Positions 27,104 to 33,679 of a DNA stretch of 64,000 bases are shown piece by piece. Made by a program: the position numbers and the translations under genes. Within the stretch, counting starts at the first letter, position 1. Each line of letters begins with the position of its first letter. The DNA is from Rubricoccus sp963708165 (lineage in GTDB: Bacteria > Bacteroidota > Rhodothermia > Rhodothermales > Rubricoccaceae), in NCBI GenBank assembly GCA_963708165.1, contig OY970187.1:1364001-1428000 (forward strand). The letters are read 5' to 3'. The notes under the pieces were generated by a model. That model did no database searches and was not told the DNA's origin. It was given only the letters and a program-made list of their open reading frames with translations.

Positions 27104-28295
27104 TCACGAATCCCGCATCACAGCCGCTAACGCATCGGCGAAAGCGTCCGCGGCACCCAGAGGCGTCGTCAGTGGCGGCATAAGCCGGAGGGTGTTCGCG
27201 TGCTTGGAGGTACCGACCATGATGCTGTGCTCGTCGCGCAGTGTTGCGGCCACAGGCTTCGCGGGCCGGTCCAGTTCGACGCCCAGCAGGCAGCCGCGCC
27301 CGCGCACCTCCACGACGCCAGAGGCTCCGTCCAGTCTCTGGCGGAAGGCGGCTTCGAGTTCGAGCGCGCGGGCCATCAGGTTCTCGTCGGCGATCTGCCC
27401 GAGCGCGGCGTGGACGGCCGCCATCGCGAGCATCCCGCCGCCGAACGTCGTGCCCTGGTCGCCGCTCTTGACGGTCTCCGCGATGCGATCCGTGACGAGC
27501 GCGGCGCCGACGGGGATGCCCGCGCCCAGGCTCTTGGCGAGCGTCACGATGTCCGGCGTCACGCCCATGTGCTCGCCGTAGGTAAACGTGCCGGTGCGGC
27601 CGACGCCCGTCTGCACCTCGTCGAAGATGAGCAGCGTGCCGTGCCGGTCGCAGATCTCGCGGAGCGCGCGGTAGTAGGCCTCTGGCGCCTCGGTCACGCC
27701 CGCCATGCTCTGGATCGGTTCGAGGATGACCGCGGCCACGTCGCCAGAGGCCAGTTCTTCTTCGACGGCGCCTTCCCAGCCGAACGGCACCCATGTCGCC
27801 AGAGGCAGGATCTCGCGGTAGGGCGCGTGGTAGGCGTCGCCGTAGGTCGCGCCGAGCGCGCCGAGGGTGCGGCCGTGGAAGGCGTCGGTCATCGCGACGA
27901 TCCGCGAGCGGCCCGTGACGGTGCGCGCGAGCTTGAGCGCGGCCTCGTTGGCCTCGGTCCCGGAGTTGCACCAGAAGACGCGCGTGAGCGCCTCTGGCGC
28001 CATGCCGACGAGCCGGGCCGACGCCTCGGCGCGGATCGGGCTGTAGACCGCGTTGGAGTAGAACAACAACTCGCCCGCCTGCTCACGGATCGCTTCCACC
28101 ACGCGCGGCGGACAGTGGCCCAAGCAGCGCCACGCAATGGCCGCCGTAGAGGTCGAGGAGCGCGCGCCCGTCGTGCGTCCAGACGGTGGCGTTTTCGCCG
28201 CGCACGAGCGCCAGAGGCGGCTTGGCGTAGGTCGGCAGCGTGGTCGCGTCTTCGAGCGCGAGGGGGTCGAGGAGGGTTCCGGGTTCCGAGTTCAT
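27104..28295 (-). CDS. argD: Acetyl/succinyl-ornithine aminotransferase, frameshifted at 28119-28121
   Basis: A class III PLP aminotransferase: N-terminal THDGRALLDLYGG, FWCNSGTEANEAALKLAR, DAFHGRTLGALGATY, LLIFDEVQTGVGRTGTF (PLP-binding Asp), and the Schiff-base Lys in LAKSLGAGIPVGAAL. It transaminates N-acyl-glutamate semialdehyde. An extra base in GGG (minus strand, CCC at 28119-28121 on plus) breaks the frame between CVALLG and HCPPRVVEAI. The start at 28295 (MNSEPGTLLDPLALED) is chosen because the longer frame beginning MRYAP is generated by a repeat element, not by the gene. Confidence 0.92.
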
Positions 28296-28347
28296 GGTTC
28301 CGAGTTCAGGTCGGCTGGGACGCCGAGAAACGAGCAAGATTCGGGTC

Positions 28348-28397
28348 GTAGGGGCGTATCGCATACGCCCGCCTTCCGCCGCCAGAGGCCTCTGGCG
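28348..28397. repeat. Composite element: GGGCGTATCGCATACGCCC hairpin plus GCCAGAGGCCTCTGGC
   Basis: A hairpin-forming 19-mer (28352-28370) is followed 10 bp later by the outward-facing motif palindrome GCCAGAGGCCTCTGGC (28381-28396). The same pair is repeated at 29486-29534 and the hairpin alone at 29450 and 30754. All copies are in gaps of the arginine cluster. Confidence 0.82.
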
Positions 28398-28424
28398 TGG
28401 AGACGCGCATCGCGCCAGAGGCCA

Positions 28425-29429
28425 TCACGGCAACAGCCCCGCCGCCTCGGGAAGCCCGAGCGCGAGGTTGAGGTTCTGGACCGCCTGCGACGCGGCGCCC
28501 TTCAAGAGATTGTCGAGCGCGAATCCGACGACCAATGCGTCGCCAGAGGCCACCCAGCCCACATCGCAGAACGGCGTGCCCACGACCGGCAGCAACTCCG
28601 GCAGGGCCTCTGCCGAGAGCCGGACAAAGCGTGCGTCGGCGTAGGCCTCATGGTAGAGAGTAGCGATGGCATCCGCATCCAGAGGCTCGTCCAGCGCGAT
28701 GTGCGCCGTGCCCCAGATGCCGCGCGTCCACGGCGCCGAGACGGGCACGAACTGGATCTGCATGGCGTCGCCCACGATCTGCTCCACCTCGGGCTGGTGC
28801 CGGTGCGCGAACGGCCGGTAGGCGCGGGCGTTGCCGTCGCGCGTCGGGAAGTGCGTGGTGGCGGATGGCCGCGCGCCGGAGCCGCTGGCGCCCGTAAAGG
28901 CGGTGATGTGCGCCGTTCCCGCGCGTCCCGCCAGAGGCCAGAGCGCGAGCGCCATCGCGGTCGCGAAGCAGCCGGGGTTGGCGACGAGCGTCGTGCCAGG
29001 GATTGCGGCACGGTTGACCTCGGCGAGACCGTAGACGGCATCCGCGATCTGCTCCGGGTGAGGATGCGGCGTGGGGTAGGTCGCGTCGTATGCCTCTGGC
29101 GCAAGGCGGTGATCGGCCGAGAGGTCCACGATGAGCCCGTCGAAACCATCGGCACGCAGCGCGTGGACAGCCGCCGCGCCCTTGCCGTGCTCGGCGCAGA
29201 TCACGACGGCATCGACGCCAGAGGCGTCCAGCGCCTCTGGCGACGTGAACGCAGGTCCGTCATCCCGCGCAGCTCTGGGGTGGGCTTTCGCCAGAGGCTC
29301 GCCCGCGTGGCTCCGGCTGGTGACGGCCACGATCTCGGCGTGCGGATGCGCGAGCAGCAGGCTCACGAGTTCGCCGCCCGCGTAGCCCGCGCCGTGCAGG
29401 ATGGCGATGCGTTTGAGGTCGTGGGGCAT
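28425..29429 (-). CDS. argC: N-acetyl-gamma-glutamyl-phosphate reductase
   Basis: 334 residues from ATG at 29429 (MPHDLKRIAILHGAGYAGGELV). The NADP-binding GAGYAGGEL lies at residues 13-21, the catalytic Cys154 is in VANPGCFATA, and the C-terminal half has the semialdehyde dehydrogenase dimerisation fold. It reduces N-acyl-glutamyl phosphate. This is the one gene of the arginine cluster whose frame is unbroken. An upstream in-frame ATG at 29501 was rejected because its first residues (MRYAP) come from the hairpin repeat. Confidence 0.94.
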   Translation of the reverse strand: MPHDLKRIAILHGAGYAGGELVSLLLAHPHAEIVAVTSRSHAGEPLAKAHPRAARDDGPAFTSPEALDASGVDAVVICAEHGKGAAAVHALRADGFDGLIVDLSADHRLAPEAYDATYPTPHPHPEQIADAVYGLAEVNRAAIPGTTLVANPGCFATAMALALWPLAGRAGTAHITAFTGASGSGARPSATTHFPTRDGNARAYRPFAHRHQPEVEQIVGDAMQIQFVPVSAPWTRGIWGTAHIALDEPLDADAIATLYHEAYADARFVRLSAEALPELLPVVGTPFCDVGWVASGDALVVGFALDNLLKGAASQAVQNLNLALGLPEAAGLLP

Positions 29430-29449
29430 GCGGTAGCGGGCTGGATGAG

Positions 29450-29468
29450 GGGCGTATGCGATACGCCC
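29450..29468. repeat. GGGCGTATGCGATACGCCC hairpin
   Basis: Inverse-orientation copy of the 19-bp hairpin, 21 bp upstream of the argC start. Confidence 0.8.
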
Positions 29469-29485
29469 GTACGGGATCGGAATCG

Positions 29486-29534
29486 TAGGGGCGTATCGCA
29501 TACGCCCGTCTTTCGCCGCCAGAGGCCTCTGGCG
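29486..29534. repeat. Composite element, second copy
   Basis: Hairpin GGGCGTATCGCATACGCCC (29489-29507) followed by GCCAGAGGCCTCTGGC (29518-29533) with the same 10-bp spacing as at 28348. It lies between argC and the P-loop gene. Confidence 0.82.
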
Positions 29535-29544
29535 GTGCAGGCCG

Positions 29545-30661
29545 TCAGTCCGCGAGCGCGGTGCCCAAGCCTGGGACGGCGCGGCGCAAGCCGCCAGCGG
29601 CCTGGGCGCTCGGCGTGCGCTGCCACGCCGCCATGTCGCGCACGGCGTCGGCCACGAGTTCCGCCAGAGGCCCGGGGTGCGTCCGCGCGTTGAGCGCGGG
29701 CACGCCGAGCGCGGTCTGGATGTGGCGGCGACCGACCTCGGTGTCGGTCGTGGGGCCGACGACGACCGCTAGTTCTGAGCGGTACTGGTTGCGGAAGATC
29801 TGGTCCGCTGCCCAGACGCCCGCGAGGTCTGCGCCTGCGAGGACGTGCGCGGCCGTGAGGCGCTGAAGCTCCATGTCTCGCAAGATGCCGTCCACGCCGT
29901 AGGGGCCGATGATGCCGTCGCCGAGTTCGAGGACCAGCACATCGGGCGAGCACGTGTTAAGGTGCGCAATGATGCCCTTGGCCGTCGCGATGACCTCGCG
30001 CCCGGTCGTCGCCACGCGGCCCGCCTCGATGAACGACGCGGCGCAGACGGCGCCAGCGGCCTGCATCGCGCGGACATCGCGCTGGAGCGCGGCGCCCGTC
30101 AGCTTGGCCGCGGCCACGCGGAAGCCTCTGGCGGTGAGGCCCTCCACAATCGCGGCGGCGGCGAACGTCTTGCCGGTGTCCATCGCGGTCCCGCTCACGA
30201 AGACGAGCGGCGCGCGACTCCGAGATGTGCTCGCGAGACTCCAGCGCGTGCTCCTGAATCCGCGCGTGCCGGGCCGGCTCGCCATGGACGACCGCGCCCA
30301 GGACTTCCACCGCGAGCGCCGGGCCGAGGTCCGGGTGCGCACCCGGGCACAGCCCGAGGATGCCGCCCATGTTGAGCACGTGCAGCGTGTCGCCGGGCGT
30401 GACCTGCCGCGGAATGCGCCCGCTGTAGCCCTTGAGCGCCTGCCGCTCGCCCAGCGCGCCGAGCAGGATCTCGCCTTTCTTGATCGTGCGAAACACGCCA
30501 TCCGCGCCCTCCACCTGGTTGTAGACCTCCTTGTCTACCAAGGCGCGAACCGCGAGGCAGTAGCCCTCCTCCGCCACGACGTACGGCGAGACGCGAGCCT
30601 CTGGCGGGAGCGCGCACGGTCCGGTGGAGGAGGCGACGTGGTCGGCGGTGACGGTGGTCAT
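29545..30661 (-). CDS. P-loop protein of the arginine cluster, function unknown, frameshifted near 30215
   Basis: From ATG at 30661, about 370 residues after joining two frames. The N-terminal 150 residues (SPYVVAEEGYCLAVRALVDKEVYNQVEGADGVF, RIPRQVTPGDTLHVLNMGGILG) are beta-rich and unassigned. The C-terminal half is a BioD/MobB-like NTPase: Walker A in VFVSGTAMDTGKTFAAAAIV, VLVLELGDGIIGPYGVDGIL as the likely Walker B region, then SELAVVVGPTTDTEVG. It lies between argG and argC with about 120 bp on each side, so it probably works with arginine synthesis, as an ATP-dependent enzyme or regulator. No N-acylglutamate synthase is otherwise seen. Confidence 0.7.
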
Positions 30662-30724
30662 GGCGAGAGGGATACGGGATGCGCGCGGGGCGCGCTCGGG
30701 ATGCGGGATGCGGGAAATACAGGT

Positions 30725-30772
30725 GCCTCTGGCGCCAGAGGCCGGTTTCGTAGGGGCGTATCGCATACGCCC
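30725..30772. repeat. 18-bp palindrome plus GGGCGTATCGCATACGCCC hairpin
   Basis: Perfect palindrome at 30725-30742 followed by the hairpin at 30754-30772, in the gap between argG and the P-loop gene. The order is reversed relative to the two composite copies upstream of argD and argC. Confidence 0.83.
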
Positions 30773-30785
30773 TCGGCTGCGGTGG

Positions 30786-31993
30786 TCAGGCGATGTGCGG
30801 GTCCTTGCCAGAGGCGCGAGCCGCGAGGCGACTCTGGATGCCGTAGATCCGCGCGAAGCCTTCGGCGTCGCGGCCGTCCCAGAGGGCGCTGTCCTCGCCG
30901 TAGCGGGCACCGGCGTCGAAGAGGCTGAACGGCGAAGTCGCGCCGAGCACGCGGGCGGTGCCCTTGAACAGGCTCACGTTCGTGGTCCCCGTCACGCGCT
31001 GCTGGGTGGAATCGAGGAACGCTTCCAGATCGCGCGCCAGAGGATCGAAGAACAGGCCCTCGTGGACCAGGCGGCCGTAGAGATCGCCCAGACCGGCCTT
31101 GTGCGTGAGTTGGAGGTGCGTGAGGACCACCTTTTCCAGTTCCAGGTGCGCGTCGAGCAAGATGGCCGCCGCTGGCGCCTCGAACGCCACGCGGCCCTTG
31201 ATGCCCAGGATCGTGTCGCCGACGTGGACGCCGCGGCCCACGCCGTGCGCGGCGCCGATGCGGTTGAGCGCCTCGACCAGAGCCACAGGCTCCATCGCCT
31301 CGCCGTCCAGCGCGACCGGCACGCCCTGCTCCCAGGTGATCGCCAGAGGCTGAGCGTCGTATCGGGCGCGTCCTCTGGCGCGACCGTGTCGACCCAGGCC
31401 TCTGGCGGGAGGACGCCATCGGGCCGGTGCGTCTCCTTGCCGCCGATCGTCGTGCCCCAGAGCCCGGCGTTGACCGAGTAGTCGGTCGTCTTGGCGTCCA
31501 CGGCGAACCCGCGCTCGTGCAGGAAGGCCGTGGACGCCTCGCGAGAGAGGTGGAGCGAGCGAATCGGCGTCATCACTTCCAGGCCGTCCGCCAGAAGCCG
31601 GAGCGCGCCGTCGAAGCGGATCTGGTCGTTGCCTGCGCCGGTCGATCCGTGGGCGACTGCGGTTGCATCCAGGCCTCTGGCGGCGGTGACGAGCGCCTCT
31701 GCCTGCACCACGCGCTCCGGCCCGACGCACAGCGGGTACACGCCCCCGCGCCGCACGTTGCCCTTGACCAGGTACTGGAGCACGCGGCTCCACAGTTCAT
31801 CGCGAGCGTCCACGAGCGTGTGGCTCGCGGCACCGAGGTCGGTCGCGCGCTTCTCGATCTTTGCGCGCTCCTCTGGTGAGAAGCCGCCGGTATCGACGGT
31901 AACGGTGTGGACATCCTGCCCCGTCTCCTCCTTGAGGTACGGGACGCAAAACGAGGTGTCGAGACCTCCGGAGAACGCGAGTGCGATAGCCAT
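30786..31993 (-). CDS. argG: Argininosuccinate synthase, frameshifted near 31360
   Basis: From ATG at 31993: ALAFSGGLDTSFCVPYL (ATP pyrophosphatase loop at residues 5-14), AHGSTGAGNDQIRFD, and DYSVNAGLWGTTIGGKETHRPD. The second frame continues with AITWEQGVPVALDG, GAAHGVGRGVHVGDTILGIKGRVAFEAPAA and QRVTGTTNVSLFKGTARV. It joins citrulline and aspartate using ATP. The frame breaks near 31345-31365 at a motif copy. Repaired length is about 402 residues. The start codon is immediately preceded by the poly-U tract of a terminator hairpin and by an Arg-rich leader ORF, so attenuation by arginine supply is likely. Confidence 0.93.
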
Positions 31994-32023
31994 AAAAAAA
32001 GCCGACCCTGCATCAGGATCGGC
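31994..32023 (-). terminator. Attenuator terminator directly upstream of argG
   Basis: On the minus strand, GCCGATCCT, loop GATGC, AGGGTCGGC (nine pairs, one G-U), then seven T running straight into the argG ATG. This is a strong intrinsic terminator placed between the argG promoter and its coding region. Its 5' arm can pair instead with the CAGTCGG arm of the upstream hairpin. Confidence 0.8.
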
Positions 32024-32061
32024 GAACGCGTGAGGGGCAAAGCGTGTGCTTGTGCGGCTCC

Positions 32062-32136
32062 CTAAGCTGTACCGGTCCCGTCCGACTGGATCAGTCGGCG
32101 TCGAGGACGTCGGACGCGGGGGGAGGCAAGCAGCAT
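32062..32136 (-). CDS. Arginine-rich leader peptide of argG
   Basis: A 24-codon ORF from ATG at 32136 to TAG at 32062. It begins MLLASPRVRRPRRRLIQ, with six Arg codons within eight positions (codons 7, 9, 10, 12, 13, 14; three of them CGA). Codon 14 overlaps the 5' arm of the hairpin at 32082-32098. A ribosome stalled for arginyl-tRNA would cover that arm and free CAGTCGG to pair with the terminator's 5' arm. The layout matches classical leader-peptide attenuators of amino-acid operons. There is no Shine-Dalgarno, as is usual here. Confidence 0.72.
   Translation of the reverse strand: MLLASPRVRRPRRRLIQSDGTGTA
32082..32098 (-). promoter_or_regulatory. Leader hairpin (arms 1:2) of the argG attenuator
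   Basis: CCGACTG, loop ATC, CAGTCGG: a 7-bp perfect stem overlapping the end of the Arg codon run. Arms 1 and 3 (CCGACTG, CCGATCCTG) and arms 2 and 4 (CAGTCGG, CAGGGTCGG) are similar, so 1:2+3:4 and 2:3 foldings are mutually exclusive. Confidence 0.72.
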
Positions 32137-32165
32137 GAGGTGGGGTCCGCGAGCAGCGGAGCGCC

Positions 32166-32194
32166 AAGATGCACGCCTCTGGCGGGGAAGTCAA
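32166..32194 (-). promoter_or_regulatory. Promoter of the argG leader
   Basis: On the minus strand, TTGACT (32194-32189), a 17-bp spacer and CATCTT (32171-32166). Transcription would begin about 20 nt before the leader ATG. The spacer holds the motif half-site GCCAGAGGC close to the -10, as in the tRNA-Ala and tRNA-Gly promoters. Confidence 0.55.
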
Positions 32195-32241
32195 CCGTCT
32201 CTCTTCTGGAAGCGCTACCAATCCAAGCCTTTGGCGCGAGA

Positions 32242-32259
32242 GCCTCTGGCGCCAGAGGC
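32242..32259. repeat. 18-bp palindrome between divergent genes
   Basis: Perfect copy in the divergent gap between the argG leader and the membrane-protein gene at 32303, so it cannot be serving as a 3'-end terminator there. Confidence 0.9.
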
Positions 32260-32302
32260 TCAGAATGGAGCAACGATCCCGCCACAGGCCGGTCTCCGGT
32301 GC

Positions 32303-32974
32303 ATGAATGACTCGCGCCGCACGGCTCTCCTGCTCTCGGTTCTGGGCTCGGCTGCGTTCTGGCTCTTGGTGGACTACCCCACTCGGGTTCCAGAAGAAAT
32401 CCGAGGCAGAGGCCTGATCTTCGGCAGATTCGACCCTGCGCTGAGCGTCATTCCCGGTTGGAAAAAGATGGCGCTCATCGCGACTCTGGCAGTGGTCCTG
32501 TATGGCACGGCGTGTCTCGTTCACGCGCTCGGGCGCACGCCACGCCAGAGGCGCTTGCTGTGGCCTCTGGCGATTGCGGTGCTCATCGGCAGCGGGTCTG
32601 CAGGGTGGCACGCGCTCGGCGTGCAGATCGGAGAGGACTGGCGCCGAGACCATTACCTGCCCCTTCGGCTGGAGCGCGAGCACCTGGCGGGTAGCGTGTG
32701 GCGGGACGTAGGCGGAGGCGACTGCGGCTACATCCACAAAGAGGTCATCGTGTTCGAAAGCGAGACGCGAGCGGTCCGCTACCGGAACGGTGCCTACATC
32801 GGGGACTGGCTTCTACCGCTCTATGCCGCGCTCGACGTGTGGCCGCACGGCGAGTGGACCGCCTCTGGTGAGGTCCGCGACGGCGTCATCACGTGGCGAG
32901 ACGAGGACGGTCACACCTCGCGAGAGAGGCTGCACCTCGCAAACGGCGAGCTCACGCTGACCTGGATCGACTGA
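32303..32974 (+). CDS. Membrane protein of unknown function
   Basis: 223 residues with two or three membrane helices in the first 120 residues (LLLSVLGSAAFWLLVDYP, ALIATLAVVLYGTACLVHAL, LAIAVLIGSGSAGWHALGV). A C-terminal soluble domain of about 100 residues is beta-rich (VIVFESETRAVRYRNGAYIGDW, WTASGEVRDGVITWRDEDGH). The ATG at 32303 is chosen because the longer frame upstream crosses the argG leader and a palindrome. No family is recognised. Confidence 0.6.
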   Translation: MNDSRRTALLLSVLGSAAFWLLVDYPTRVPEEIRGRGLIFGRFDPALSVIPGWKKMALIATLAVVLYGTACLVHALGRTPRQRRLLWPLAIAVLIGSGSAGWHALGVQIGEDWRRDHYLPLRLEREHLAGSVWRDVGGGDCGYIHKEVIVFESETRAVRYRNGAYIGDWLLPLYAALDVWPHGEWTASGEVRDGVITWRDEDGHTSRERLHLANGELTLTWID

Positions 32975-32992
32975 GCCGCTGGCGCCAGAGGC
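32975..32992. repeat. Imperfect palindrome after the membrane-protein gene
   Basis: GCCGCTGGCGCCAGAGGC, one mismatch from the consensus, starting right after the TGA stop. Confidence 0.8.
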
Positions 32993-33088
32993 CCGCATCT
33001 CTCCATGCCCCTTCATCCCGCATCCCTCCCCACGCTGAACCGCTCGGAACCGTCCGTCGTTGGAGGCGCCAACACACCCCACACGACG

Positions 33089-33571
33089 ATGGAGACGACC
33101 ACGAAAACCTCCGCCAGCGGCTTCGACCTCACGCCGCTGCGCGGTGCCGCTCGCGAGCGCGCCGTCGAGGCGGCTGGGCTCAACGCCGAGGAGCGCCGCA
33201 TCCTCTTGGATCACGGAACCGAGCGCCCCGGATGCGGCCTGCTCTTGGACAACAAGGAGACCGGCATCTACGCCTGCAACCTGTGCGGCCTGCCGCTCTT
33301 CGAGAGCGGGAGCAAGTTCGAGAGTGGAACGGGCTGGCCCAGCTTCTTCCAGCCTGTAGACCCAGAGCATGTGCGCGAGATCATCGACACGTCCATGTTC
33401 ATGCGCCGCGTCGAGAGCCGCTGCGCGCGCTGCGACGGCCACCTGGGCCACGTCTTTCCCGATGGCCCCAAGCCGACCGGCAACCGCTACTGCATGAACA
33501 GCGCCGCGCTAGAGTTCTTCCCGCAGGGCGAGACGGCGACGCAGCGCACAGCCGACGCGCCGACGGGTTAG
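33089..33571 (+). CDS. msrB: Peptide-methionine (R)-S-oxide reductase
   Basis: 160 residues from ATG at 33089 (METTTKTSASGFDLTPL); an in-frame ATG 28 codons upstream is possible but adds nothing conserved. Zinc-site pairs are CNLC and CARC. The substrate pocket reads SGTGWPSFFQPV, RCDGHLGHVFPDGPKPTGNRYCMNS is the family hallmark, and the catalytic residue is the Cys in NRYCMNS. It repairs oxidised methionine in the cytoplasm. Confidence 0.95.
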   Translation: METTTKTSASGFDLTPLRGAARERAVEAAGLNAEERRILLDHGTERPGCGLLLDNKETGIYACNLCGLPLFESGSKFESGTGWPSFFQPVDPEHVREIIDTSMFMRRVESRCARCDGHLGHVFPDGPKPTGNRYCMNSAALEFFPQGETATQRTADAPTG

Positions 33572-33643
33572 CCTCTGGCGACGCCGAGCGAGCCTCTGGC
33601 GACGCCGAGCGAGCCTCTGGCGACGCCGAGCGAGCCTCTGGCG
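33571..33643. repeat. Tandem 21-bp repeat, 3.5 units, each with a motif copy
   Basis: Three identical 21-bp units starting GCCTCTGGCGACGCC (33571, 33592, 33613) and a partial fourth at 33634. It begins on the last base of the msrB stop. There are no spacers, so it is not CRISPR. It leads into a palindrome at 33662. Confidence 0.93.
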
Positions 33644-33661
33644 GGAGCCCTCCCGTCACTG

Positions 33662-33679
33662 GCCTCTGGCGCCAGAGGC
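33662..33679. repeat. 18-bp palindrome abutting the kinase stop
   Basis: Perfect copy ending exactly one base before the minus-strand kinase stop codon, between convergent msrB and the kinase. Confidence 0.9.

Noticed and set aside
28296..28364. Longer argD and argC N-termini beginning MRYAP
   Set aside because: The shared peptide is the translation of the repeated GGGCGTATCGCATACGCCC hairpin and has no counterpart in the enzyme families.
4441..31993. Programmed ribosomal frameshifting as the cause of split genes
   Set aside because: The sites share no slippery heptamer or downstream structure and hit unrelated families that are not recoded elsewhere.
33571..33643. Tandem repeats considered as a CRISPR array
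   Set aside because: The units are contiguous with no unique spacers and no cas genes are nearby.
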